NCBI GenBank assembly: GCA_002437575.1 | Contig: DJQK01000160.1 | Span: forward strand, 484-8,499 | Source: Clostridiales bacterium UBA6388 | GTDB taxonomy: Bacteria > Bacillota > Clostridia > Oscillospirales > Oscillospiraceae | Length of the DNA: 8,016 nucleotides | Direction of reading: 5' to 3' | Shown: in pieces, positions 1 through 6,454 of the stretch | Layout of the letters: each line of letters begins with the position of its first letter | Numbering within the stretch: position 1 is the stretch's first letter | Program-made: the position numbers and the translations under genes | The notes under the pieces: generated by a model | The model's database searches: none | What the model saw: only the letters and a program-made list of their open reading frames with translations | Told to the model about the DNA's origin: nothing

Positions 1-1
1 G

Positions 2-403
2 TGCATCTGCGGCATCGAGCCCGTCTCCATGGGCGTTGTCATCACCTGCCGTGAATTCGCCGGCATGACCCCGCTCGGCATGACCTTCTCCGAAATGGCC
101 TCCATGACCGGCGGCGGCGTGCAGACTCCGGGCTTCATGGGCCACGGCAAGCACTACATCGCTTCCCACAAGTTCCTGAAGGCAGAAGGCGGCCTGGCCC
201 GTCTGGTCTGGCTCCCGAGCGAACTGAAGGAGCAGATCCGCGACAAGATCAACGAGACCGCGAAGGACCTGTACGGCATCGAGAACTTTGCTGACATGGT
301 CGGCGACGAGAACTCCTGCCCGTCCGGCGATCCGGAAGAGCTCCTGAACTTCCTCACCGAGAAGGGCCATCCCGTCCTCGGTCTGGAACCGTTCGAGATG
401 TAA
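2..403 (+). CDS. acsB: Acetyl-CoA synthase (CODH/ACS complex beta subunit), C-terminal part
   Basis: The reading frame is open from the left edge and ends at TAA 401-403, so only the last 133 or so residues are present. They match my knowledge of the AcsB/CdhC C-terminal domain: CICGIEPVSMG, then CREFAGMTPLGMTFS, GGGVQTPGFMG, YIASHKFL, EGGLARLVWLP and a terminal ELKEQI helix region. The enzyme condenses CO, a methyl group from the corrinoid protein and CoA into acetyl-CoA at the nickel-iron A-cluster in the cytoplasm. The cluster's Cys-Gly-Cys ligands should lie just upstream of the window; the first Cys seen here probably belongs to the following CGCFEC-like stretch. The gene ends its transcript, because a strong terminator follows 25 nt after the stop. 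It implies a Wood-Ljungdahl pathway in the organism. No frameshift or internal stop is seen. Confidence 0.93.
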   Translation, partial: CICGIEPVSMGVVITCREFAGMTPLGMTFSEMASMTGGGVQTPGFMGHGKHYIASHKFLKAEGGLARLVWLPSELKEQIRDKINETAKDLYGIENFADMVGDENSCPSGDPEELLNFLTEKGHPVLGLEPFEM

Positions 404-428
404 TTCTCCGTTTCCAAGCAATACCCGC

Positions 429-464
429 GCTCCCCGGAAGCTCTGCTTCCGGGGAGCTTTTTTT
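429..464 (+). terminator. Intrinsic terminator of acsB
   Basis: A perfect 13-bp GC-rich stem (429-441 pairing with 445-457) with a TCT loop is followed immediately by seven T residues (458-464). It begins 25 nt after the acsB stop and is a textbook Rho-independent terminator ending the CODH/ACS transcript. Confidence 0.95.
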
Positions 465-503
465 CGTGCACTTTTTGTTTTTTCTCACTTTTTTGTAATT
501 CTC

Positions 504-612
504 GTAGGGGCCGATTGAGCACATCGGCCCTTTGGGCACCATCGAATTCACCGCAGGGTATCGCGTTTCGTTCTTGCCTCCCGCTGGGCCGATGAAGGGC
601 ATCGGCCCCTAC
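504..612. repeat. Double-hairpin palindromic repeat with 12-bp inverted ends
   Basis: The ends are exact inverted copies: GTAGGGGCCGAT at 504-515 and ATCGGCCCCTAC at 601-612. Each end is also half of its own hairpin. On the left, 508-515 pairs with 523-530 (8 bp, 7-nt loop). On the right, 586-593 pairs with 601-608 (8 bp, 7-nt loop). The octamer GGGCCGAT therefore occurs in four alternating orientations. About 55 bp between the hairpins shows no coding signal. From memory, palindromes starting GTAGGGG and rich in GGCC/CCGCCC blocks are scattered between genes in many gut Clostridia, so this is probably a non-autonomous intergenic repeat. No target-site duplication is visible at the ends. It cannot be shown to be repetitive from this window alone. 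Confidence 0.7.
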
Positions 613-660
613 ACGGTCCATCCATCTTCCAAACAAGCATTTTCAGTGCCCAATGGAGAT

Positions 661-840
661 TCTTATACTGATATTCAATTATAAACTTCAATTCATAGAA
701 TTGGAGTTTTTAATATGAAGATCAGTATGAGACGCAATTTCGTGATTTTTCAAAATCACGAAATTGGTTACGCCAAAGGCGGAACCTTTCTGATTAAAGA
801 ATTTAATCAGAAAACAGTATTAAGAATTTCTTACGGGTGT
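661..840. other. AT-rich block with a tandem array of hairpins
   Basis: GC content is 54 of 180 bases (30%), against for example 40 of 60 at 961-1020. Four stem-loops follow one another. The first is 683-694 with 698-709 (12 bp, one G.T, ATA loop). The second is 735-749 with 752-766 (15 bp perfect, or 14 bp with a 4-nt loop). The third is 767-769/784-786 plus 771-774/778-781 (interrupted, AAA loop). The fourth is 787-798 with 802-813 (12 bp perfect, GAA loop). The first hairpin is enclosed by an outer helix, 661-672 with 721-732 (12 bp, one G.T). A short odd palindrome, TAAGAA-T-TTCTTA, lies at 821-833. None is followed by a T-run, so they are not terminators. The block sits upstream of the GntR operon promoter and is not transcribed from it. 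It could be a structured RNA, an inserted palindromic element or a small coding gene (see 715-843); I do not recognise the family. Confidence 0.6.
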
Positions 841-843
841 TGA
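715..843 (+). CDS. Candidate 42-residue small protein, unknown function
   Basis: An ATG at 715 opens 42 codons ending at TGA 841-843. The peptide begins MKISMRRNFVIFQNHEIG and ends LRISYGC. It is basic, has no obvious signal peptide or membrane helix, and I do not recognise it. A possible ribosome site, TTGGAG (701-706), lies 8 nt upstream, but it is buried in the 3' arm of the 683-709 hairpin. No convincing promoter for it was found. Three of the block's hairpins (735-813) lie entirely inside the frame, which is unusual for a gene and may mean the open frame is a by-product of a palindromic element. The stop overlaps the -35 box of the next operon. Codon choice is AT-rich (AGA, TTA, ATT, AAT), unlike the neighbours. 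I treat it as possible, not established. Confidence 0.3.
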   Translation: MKISMRRNFVIFQNHEIGYAKGGTFLIKEFNQKTVLRISYGC

Positions 844-868
844 CTTTTTTTGCGTTGTGTGCTATAAC
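840..868 (+). promoter_or_regulatory. Sigma-A promoter of the GntR-ABC operon
   Basis: TTGACT (840-845) and TATAAC (863-868) are separated by exactly 17 bp, and TG at 860-861 gives an extended -10 (TGC-TATAAC). Transcription should start near 875, giving a leader of about 35 nt before the ATG at 910. The -10 box overlaps the left arm of the inverted repeat at 865-893, so the promoter is probably repressed by the operon's own regulator. Confidence 0.85.
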
Positions 869-893
869 TGTACTAGAATAAATAATACAGTTA
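865..893. promoter_or_regulatory. Probable operator for the GntR/YtrA repressor
   Basis: Perfect 8-bp inverted repeat TAACTGTA-N13-TACAGTTA. The arms are 21 bp apart centre to centre, about two helical turns, as expected for a dimeric winged-helix protein. It spans the -10 box and the predicted transcription start, where binding would block RNA polymerase. Autoregulation by short GntR proteins of the YtrA type encoded first in their own ABC operon is well established for the family. Assigning this site to this protein is inference from position and symmetry. Confidence 0.75.
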
Positions 894-909
894 GAAGGGA
901 GGGCTTGTT

Positions 910-1275
910 ATGATCCACCTGGACTACCGCGACCCGCGGCCGATTTACGAGCAGATCAAGCAGGAGTTCACGCGTCTGATCCTCTCCGGCGCGATTCCCC
1001 CGGGCGAAAAGCTGCCGTCGGTGCGGGATCTGGCCGGGTCCTTGTCCATCAACCCAAACACCATCCAGAGAGCCTATCGGGAGCTGGAATCGAGCGGTTT
1101 CGTCGTGAGCGTGCCCGGCAAGGGCTCGTTTGCCGCGGAAGCAGCACCCTTACAGGCGCAGAAAAAGCGGGAGCTCTTCGAAAAAATCGCAGCCTTGTGC
1201 ACGGAGGCCTACGCCCTCGGCGCAACGCGCGAAGAGCTGCTGTCCAGCATCCCGGAAAAGGAGGAAACAGCATGA
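910..1275 (+). CDS. GntR-family transcriptional repressor, YtrA subfamily
   Basis: At 121 residues this has the short form typical of the YtrA subfamily: an N-terminal winged helix-turn-helix (about residues 11-75) and a single short helical tail (about 80-115) instead of a ligand-binding domain. The DNA-binding signature is clear: PIYEQIKQEF, GEKLPSVRDLA, NPNTIQRAYRELE and SVPGKGSF. YtrA-type proteins usually repress the ABC transporter operon in which they are the first gene, often one induced by cell-envelope stress. The start is set by AGGGAGGG (896-903) six nt before ATG. The stop TGA (1273-1275) overlaps the next start in an ATGA arrangement, so the ATPase is translationally coupled. 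The inverted repeat at 865-893 is its likely binding site. The inducing signal cannot be read from the sequence. Confidence 0.93.
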   Translation: MIHLDYRDPRPIYEQIKQEFTRLILSGAIPPGEKLPSVRDLAGSLSINPNTIQRAYRELESSGFVVSVPGKGSFAAEAAPLQAQKKRELFEKIAALCTEAYALGATREELLSSIPEKEETA

Positions 1276-2159
1276 TCGAACTCAAAAACGTCACCAAGCG
1301 CTTTGATGATTTCACCGCGCTCGATAACCTCACGATGAGCGTCCCGACCGGCTCTGTGTACGGCCTCGTTGGCCCGAACGGCGCGGGCAAATCCACCATC
1401 ATCCGCCACGTCATGGGCGTCTACCGGCAAAATGCCGGCGAAGTGCTCGTAGACGGCGAACCGGTCTTCGAAAATTCCGCCGTCAAGGCCCGCATTGCCT
1501 GCATTCCGGACGATTTGAGCTGCCTTGCGGGCGCGAATATCACGGAGCTCCGGCAATTTTACAGGGGCCTGTATCCGAATTTCTCCGAGGAGCGTTTTGC
1601 GGCGCTGCGCGATATTTTCAAGCTGGACGAAAAGCAGCCGCTTCGCCGCTTCTCCAAGGGGATGCAGAAACAGGCCGCGTTCTGGCTTGCCATCGCTGCG
1701 TGCCCGGACTATCTGGTGCTTGACGAGCCGGTCGATGGGCTCGACCCCATCATGCGCAAGCAGGTCTGGAGCGTGATTCTGGAGGACGTCGCCGCGCGGG
1801 GCACAACGGTGCTCGTCTCGTCTCACAATCTGCGCGAACTCGAGGACGTCTGCGACCATGTCGGCGTCCTGCATGAGGGAAAGATGCTTTTGGAGCGTTC
1901 GCTTCTGGACCTGCAGGAGAACATCGTCAAGGTCCAGCTCGTGACCGACCGGCCGGTCCCGCCGGAACTCAATATTCTGCACCAGTCGATGACCGGAAGA
2001 ATTCAGACCCTGATCGTGCGCGGCGACCGGCGCGAAATTGCGGGACTTTTACAGCAGTGCAGTCCCCTGCTGTGCGATCTGCTGCCGCTTTCGCTCGAGG
2101 AAATTTTCATCTACGAACTGGGAGGTGTGAACTATGACGTCAAAAATCTCGTGCTTTGA
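1272..2159 (+). CDS. ABC transporter ATP-binding protein (YtrB-like)
   Basis: A 295-residue cytoplasmic ATPase that would energise the permease encoded next. The nucleotide-binding domain is complete: Walker A GPNGAGKST (34-42), a divergent signature FSKGMQKQ (127-134) in place of LSGGQ, Walker B YLVLDEP (147-153), D-loop GLDP (156-159) and switch histidine H185 in SSHNL. The Q-loop glutamine is replaced by the acidic IPDD (78-81), which I recall in YtrB/BcrA-like exporters. Residues 215-295 form a small C-terminal extension. The ATG at 1272 follows AGGAGG (1259-1264) by 7 nt and overlaps the gntR stop. A longer open frame upstream is ruled out by this ribosome site and by the conserved N-terminus IELKNVTKRF. 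The end overlaps the permease start by 26 nt. The substrate is unknown. Confidence 0.94.
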   Translation: MIELKNVTKRFDDFTALDNLTMSVPTGSVYGLVGPNGAGKSTIIRHVMGVYRQNAGEVLVDGEPVFENSAVKARIACIPDDLSCLAGANITELRQFYRGLYPNFSEERFAALRDIFKLDEKQPLRRFSKGMQKQAAFWLAIAACPDYLVLDEPVDGLDPIMRKQVWSVILEDVAARGTTVLVSSHNLRELEDVCDHVGVLHEGKMLLERSLLDLQENIVKVQLVTDRPVPPELNILHQSMTGRIQTLIVRGDRREIAGLLQQCSPLLCDLLPLSLEEIFIYELGGVNYDVKNLVL

Positions 2160-4011
2160 TGGCGCGATCTTCACGCGCAGCCTGCGAAAAACGCTGCCGC
2201 TCTGGATCGGTTATTTTCTTCTGTGGCTTTTCATCCTGCCGGGAAGTCTTCTCTCGTTTGATTACACGCAGGCTGCTGCCCGCACGTGGCAGACGCTTCC
2301 GGAAGCGGTCTTCGATCTGATCCTGCCGTTTACCACTGCGGGTCTTCTTCTTTCGTCTGTGATCGGGCTGCTTGCTGCGTGGCTGCTGTTTTCGTGGCTG
2401 TTCCGCGCAAGCACGTCCAATTTCTACGCATCGCTTCCCGTCCGGCGTGAGACGCTGTTTGTCTCGAACCTGTCGGTCGGCCTCGTAATGGTCACGCTCG
2501 TAAATCTCGTCATCGCGCTTCTATCCTACCTCATCACGGTCTTGCACAGCCTGCCCATGTTTGTGCCCTGCATGGCCGTCTTCGCTGTTTCCACCTTGAC
2601 CTTCCTCGGCTTTTACGGCTTCGCGGTCTTCCTGAGCATCGTCATCGGCCAGGCGGCGGCGATGCCGGCGGTGTACGTGATCTTGAACTTCGCGAGCGCC
2701 CTTCTTCGCTACGCCGTCGAGGCCCTGAACGAAACGTTCGTCTACGGCATGAACACCTGGTGGCAGGACCGGTACAGCTCGTTTTTCTACAAGCTCAGCC
2801 CCATTTACACCGTTATCGTCGGCGGGTACGACATCTGGCCCACACACATTGCTGAAAGCGTTGACGGACAGTACTGGTTCTCGTTTGACGCAGACGCCAT
2901 CTGCTATGTTCTGGCCTTGGCAGCAGCCGGCATCGTCTTGAGCATCCTCGCGCTGCTTCTGTTCCGCCGCCGCGAAATGGAGCGCTCGGGCGATGTTATC
3001 GCGGTAAAATTCCTTCGTCCGGTGTTTCTTTACAGCTTCAGCCTCGGCTGCGGCGTGGTATTCGCGTGGTTCGTCTCTTCGACGCAGTCTACCAGCCTCT
3101 ACGGCGCTGCGGCCTACCGCAGGACGCTTTTGTATCTGGCGCTCGGCGCGTTCTTTGGTTTTTTCCTGGCACAGATGCTGCTCAAAAAGAGTGTTTCAGT
3201 CTTCCGCGGGAAAAATACGTGGCTTGGCTACGGCGCGGTGTGCCTCGTTTTGCTGCTCGGCTGTACGGCCTTCCGGTATGACGTTTTGGGCCTCTACACG
3301 CGCCTGCCGGGCCTTGCAGAGATTTCCTCCGTGTCCGTAAACGGCACGACCGTCTCCGACCGGGAAAGCATCGAGGCCGCGATAGAATTCCAGCATCTGG
3401 CGCTCAAGCGCCGGAAGGAAAACGAGGCCGCTTCCCAGAATGACTGGACCTCTGTGACGATCACCTACAACCTCAAAGACGGCACGCGCCGCTCGTACCG
3501 CTACCGTCTGGCGACCGGTTCGGCGCAGCAATTGGACGAAGACAGCCTGATCCGCCGCTTTGACGTGCTGTATAACTCCGAGGCGATGATCCTGAGCCGC
3601 GAGGCCATCCCGGAGGAATTCACGGACGCGGCATCGTTTGCCTACTGCACGATCGAATCCGACGCGCAGGAAACAGAAGCAGGCGCTTCCCTTCCGCGAA
3701 GACTCTCTGCCGAGGATGCCTACACCTTCTACACCACCTGCATCCTTCCCGACCTCAAAGATAAGCTGCTCGGCGTGGAAAATCTGTGTGACCCCGCAAA
3801 AACGGAAGAAGCAAGCGAAACCGATTCCATCTCCATCTCCGTCACCTTCGTTCTGGACCCCTCGGACGAAGCGATCGATCGCTTGACGGAAAGCAGCAAC
3901 GGCCCTGCGAGCTACACCACATCCTACTGGTACAGCATTCCCAAAACCGCCCGCCGCTCGGCCTCGTACCTGGAGAGCCTCGGCTACTCGTTCGACGGTC
4001 CGCTCGGCTAA
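2134..4011 (+). CDS. ABC-2 type permease with large C-terminal soluble domain
   Basis: A 625-residue membrane partner of the preceding ATPase. Hydrophobic segments lie at about residues 21-42, 62-90, 108-134, 141-170, 174-197, 253-277, 295-314, 330-350 and 363-380, suggesting nine membrane helices. With the N-terminus inside, that puts the C-terminal domain outside the membrane. After helix 2 comes FYASLPVRRETLFVSN, a motif I associate with bacitracin/lantibiotic-type ABC-2 permeases. Residues 385-625 are hydrophilic, with alternating beta-like stretches (VTITYNLKDG, SISISVTFVLD) and no motif I recognise. Similar domains of unknown function follow such permeases in Clostridia. GGGAGGTG (2120-2127) lies 6 nt before the ATG, inside the ATPase gene. 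As there is one ATPase and one permease gene, the transporter is probably a homodimer of each. The role is probably export or envelope-stress defence, by family analogy only. Confidence 0.88.
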   Translation: MTSKISCFDGAIFTRSLRKTLPLWIGYFLLWLFILPGSLLSFDYTQAAARTWQTLPEAVFDLILPFTTAGLLLSSVIGLLAAWLLFSWLFRASTSNFYASLPVRRETLFVSNLSVGLVMVTLVNLVIALLSYLITVLHSLPMFVPCMAVFAVSTLTFLGFYGFAVFLSIVIGQAAAMPAVYVILNFASALLRYAVEALNETFVYGMNTWWQDRYSSFFYKLSPIYTVIVGGYDIWPTHIAESVDGQYWFSFDADAICYVLALAAAGIVLSILALLLFRRREMERSGDVIAVKFLRPVFLYSFSLGCGVVFAWFVSSTQSTSLYGAAAYRRTLLYLALGAFFGFFLAQMLLKKSVSVFRGKNTWLGYGAVCLVLLLGCTAFRYDVLGLYTRLPGLAEISSVSVNGTTVSDRESIEAAIEFQHLALKRRKENEAASQNDWTSVTITYNLKDGTRRSYRYRLATGSAQQLDEDSLIRRFDVLYNSEAMILSREAIPEEFTDAASFAYCTIESDAQETEAGASLPRRLSAEDAYTFYTTCILPDLKDKLLGVENLCDPAKTEEASETDSISISVTFVLDPSDEAIDRLTESSNGPASYTTSYWYSIPKTARRSASYLESLGYSFDGPLG

Positions 4012-4019
4012 GCCCATAC

Positions 4020-4060
4020 AAAAATCCCTCTCTGTTTTCAAAACAGGGAGGGATCTGTTT
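4020..4060. terminator. Bidirectional terminator between convergent operons
   Basis: A stem of 14-15 bp (4024-4038 with 4040-4054, one T.G pair, loop about TCA) lies between the permease stop (4011) and the fumarase stop (4086). The minus-strand side has the better tail, TTTTT then GTATG, from the A-run at 4020-4024. The plus-strand side has only CTGTTTATG after the stem. It should end both convergent transcripts, more convincingly on the minus strand. Confidence 0.8.
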
Positions 4061-4085
4061 ATGTGCTCTGTGTCTGCGCCTTCGG

Positions 4086-5462
4086 TCAAACCATGTTCTC
4101 AGGACAGAGCACCTCGTCGAATTTTTCCGCGGTCAGAAAACCGAGGGCCACGCAGGCTTCCTTGAGGGAAATGTTCTCCTTGTAGGCTTTTTCCGCCGTT
4201 TTTGCGGCGTTTTCGTAGCCGATGTAGGGGTTCAGCGCGGTGACGAGCATCAGAGAATTGTGCAGGTTATGGGACATTTTCTCGCGGTTGGCCGTAATGC
4301 CGCACACGCAGCGGTCGTTAAACGACACGATGGACTCGGAAAGCAGACGCGCGGACTGTAAAAAGTTGTAGATGCAGACCGGCATGAACACATTGAGCTC
4401 GAAATTGCCCTGACTGGCCGCCATGGACACCGCCACGTCGTTTCCCATCACCTGCACCGCGACCATCGTCACAGCCTCGCACTGCGTGGGGTTGACCTTG
4501 CCCGGCATGATGGAAGAGCCCGGTTCGTTTTCAGGGATGAAAATCTCGCCGAGACCGTCTCTGGGGCCCGAGGCCAGCCAGCGCACGTCGTTTGCGATCT
4601 TCATCATGTCGCAGGCCAGCGCTTTCAGCGCCCCGTGCGCGAAGACGAGCTCATCTTTTGAGGTAAGCGCGTGGAATTTATTTTCGGCTGTCCGGAAGTC
4701 TCGGCCTGTGATGTTCGAAATTTCCTGCGCGACGCGCACGTCAAAGCCCTTTGGCGCGTTGAGCCCTGTGCCGACTGCCGTGCCGCCGAGGGCCAGCTCG
4801 CGCAGGGGGTCAAGCGCGAGAACGATCAGCTGCCGGTCTTTTTCCAGGCTGCTTCTCCAGCCGGAAATTTCCTGCGAGAATTTAATGGGCGTCGCGTCCT
4901 GCAAATGCGTCCGGCCGGACTTCACAACGCCGTCGTTTTCCGCCTCTAACCGCCGAAGCGTGGCCGCCAGAGTGTCGATTGCAGGAAGAACCTGCGCCTC
5001 CAGGGCCTCGACGGCTGCGATGTGCATCGCGGTCGGAAACGTGTCGTTGGACGACTGGGACATATTGATATCGTCGTTCGGGTGCAGAAGCTTTTTGCCG
5101 GCCAGCTCATTTGCGCGGTTGGCGATGACCTCGTTTGCGTTCATGTTCGACTGCGTGCCCGAGCCCGTCTGCCAGACGACGAGCGGAAAATGGTCAAAGA
5201 GCCTGCCTTCCAGCACTTCCGTCGCCGCCCGTTCGATGGCAGAGAGCTTTTCACTCGTCATCTTTTCGGGGGTCAAGGCGTGGTTTGCCCGGGCCGCGGC
5301 GAGCTTGAGAACGCCGAAGGCTCTCGTAATTTCACGCGGCATGGTCTCGAGGCCGACGCCGATCGGGAAATTTTCGTGGCTGCGCTCGGTCTGTGCGCCC
5401 CAGTACTTGTCCGCCGGGACCTTGACCTCGCCCATCGAATCGTGTTCCATGCGGTAGTCCAC
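4086..5462 (-). CDS. fumC: Fumarate hydratase class II
   Basis: Iron-independent fumarase, reversibly hydrating fumarate to L-malate in the cytoplasm. The protein is about 458 residues, full length for FumC. Signatures in order are TGSGTQSNMN (about 99-108), the catalytic GRTHLQDATP (His about 186) and the superfamily loop GSSIMPGKVNP (about 315-325) with its catalytic Ser. The TGTGLNAPKGF segment is also typical of fumarases rather than aspartase or argininosuccinate lyase. I chose the GTG at 5460-5462 because GAGGGGG (5470-5476) lies 7 nt upstream. A TTG one codon earlier (5465) is only 4 nt from it, and an ATG at codon 5 also exists. The ribosome site overlaps the stop of the upstream dehydrogenase gene, so the two are co-transcribed and probably coupled. 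Together they form the oxaloacetate-malate-fumarate segment of the C4 branch. Confidence 0.95.
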   Translation of the reverse strand: MDYRMEHDSMGEVKVPADKYWGAQTERSHENFPIGVGLETMPREITRAFGVLKLAAARANHALTPEKMTSEKLSAIERAATEVLEGRLFDHFPLVVWQTGSGTQSNMNANEVIANRANELAGKKLLHPNDDINMSQSSNDTFPTAMHIAAVEALEAQVLPAIDTLAATLRRLEAENDGVVKSGRTHLQDATPIKFSQEISGWRSSLEKDRQLIVLALDPLRELALGGTAVGTGLNAPKGFDVRVAQEISNITGRDFRTAENKFHALTSKDELVFAHGALKALACDMMKIANDVRWLASGPRDGLGEIFIPENEPGSSIMPGKVNPTQCEAVTMVAVQVMGNDVAVSMAASQGNFELNVFMPVCIYNFLQSARLLSESIVSFNDRCVCGITANREKMSHNLHNSLMLVTALNPYIGYENAAKTAEKAYKENISLKEACVALGFLTAEKFDEVLCPENMV

Positions 5463-5474
5463 CAAAATTCCCCC

Positions 5475-6425
5475 TCAGAACGTGATCTGATGAATGACTT
5501 CCTTCAGCTTGTTGGCGCTGTTCTGGAGCTTGGCGATCTCGGCGTCTGTCAGATGGTTCATGATCTTGCCGCGCACGCCGGTCGTGTCCACAAGCGCCAG
5601 TGTAGACAAACACACATCCTCCACGCCGTACTCGCCGTGCATCATCGTCGAGACGGTCAGCGCCGTACCGGCCGTGCTCATGACGCACTTGCACAGATGG
5701 CACACGGACATGGCGACCGCATAGAACGTCGCGCCCTTGGCCTTGATGACCTGCCCGCCGGAGGTCTTGACGAACTGCTCGATAGCCTCGTACTCTTCCT
5801 CGCCCTTCCAACTGATGCGGTCCTTGTCGGGCGACCACTCGCGGTAATCGTCAATGTGGTTGTTCGCGATGTGCACCAGAGACCACGGCACGAACGAAGA
5901 ATCGCCGTGTTCGCCGTAGACGTGGGCGTGCACGTTGCGCGGGCTGATGAAAAAGCGCCTGGCAAGCGCCGACTGCAAACGGCTGGTGTCTAAAATCGTG
6001 CCGGAGCCGATGATCTGGCGCTCGGGAAGACCGGAAATTTTGCAGAACACATAGGTCAGCACGTCCACCGGGTTCGAGACGATGATATAAATGGCCTTCG
6101 GCGCGACGCGCACGATCTGCGGGGTGATGTCTTTCAAAATGTCGACGTTCACCTGCGCAAGCTCGAGTCTCGTCTGGCCGGGCTTCCTCGGAAGACCGGA
6201 GGTGATGATCACGATGTCGGAGTTTGCAGCGGCCTCATAGTCGCCCGAACGGACGATGGCCGGAGAACAGAACGGAGCGCCCTGATAAATGTCCAGCGCC
6301 TCGCCGAACGCCTTCTGCTTGTTGATGTCCACAAGGACGATCTCCGAAGCCGTGCCCTGGATCATCAGATCGTTTGCGATCGTTGCGCCGACGCTGCCCG
6401 CGCCGATCACCGTGATTTTACTCAT
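5475..6425 (-). CDS. Lactate/malate dehydrogenase family enzyme, predicted NAD-dependent malate dehydrogenase
   Basis: A 316-residue NAD-dependent 2-hydroxyacid dehydrogenase. It has the nucleotide loop GAGSVG (8-13), the NAD-selecting Asp33, the active-site loop LPRKPGQTR (78-86), substrate-binding Arg149 in DTSR with Asp146, and catalytic His173 in YGEHGDSS. The residue before KPG decides specificity in this family: Gln in lactate dehydrogenase, Arg in malate dehydrogenase. Here it is Arg80, favouring oxaloacetate/malate. GEHGD (rather than GGHGD) and KGATFYA are lactate-dehydrogenase-like, so automated annotation may say ldh. Fumarase downstream supports the malate reading. The ATG at 6423-6425 follows AGGTGGAG (6432-6439) by 6 nt. 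A longer frame starting at 6482 is rejected because it begins at the predicted transcription start and precedes the conserved SKITVIGAG start. Confidence 0.88.
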   Translation of the reverse strand: MSKITVIGAGSVGATIANDLMIQGTASEIVLVDINKQKAFGEALDIYQGAPFCSPAIVRSGDYEAAANSDIVIITSGLPRKPGQTRLELAQVNVDILKDITPQIVRVAPKAIYIIVSNPVDVLTYVFCKISGLPERQIIGSGTILDTSRLQSALARRFFISPRNVHAHVYGEHGDSSFVPWSLVHIANNHIDDYREWSPDKDRISWKGEEEYEAIEQFVKTSGGQVIKAKGATFYAVAMSVCHLCKCVMSTAGTALTVSTMMHGEYGVEDVCLSTLALVDTTGVRGKIMNHLTDAEIAKLQNSANKLKEVIHQITF

Positions 6426-6454
6426 ATCGTTCTCCACCTTTTCGCTAAATTTAT

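Noticed and set aside
154..636. Minus-strand open frame of 160 codons across the acsB end, its terminator and the palindromic repeat
   Set aside because: It runs antisense through the conserved acsB C-terminus and through a strong terminator, has no ribosome site, and its product is Arg/Ser-rich and unrecognisable.
735..813. CRISPR array or tRNA-like cluster
   Set aside because: The palindromes differ from one another in sequence, there is no regular repeat-spacer period, and no T-arm or CCA-type features are present.
1197..1271. Longer N-terminus for the ABC ATPase
   Set aside because: The extra residues overlap the gntR frame, and the ATG at 1272 has an ideal AGGAGG and begins the conserved domain.
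1209..1982. Minus-strand open frame of 257 codons
   Set aside because: Antisense to the ABC ATPase, whose motifs are all on the plus strand. Long shadow frames are expected in GC-rich genes.
3196..4089. Minus-strand open frame of 297 codons
   Set aside because: Antisense to the permease and running through the bidirectional terminator; no recognisable domain and no ribosome site.
4423..5457. Plus-strand open frame of 344 codons
   Set aside because: Exact antisense of fumC. Composition is Ser/Ala/Arg-rich, a typical mirror frame.
5022..5993. Plus-strand open frame of 323 codons across the fumC/dehydrogenase junction
   Set aside because: Antisense to two well-supported genes; His/Arg/Val-rich product without motifs.
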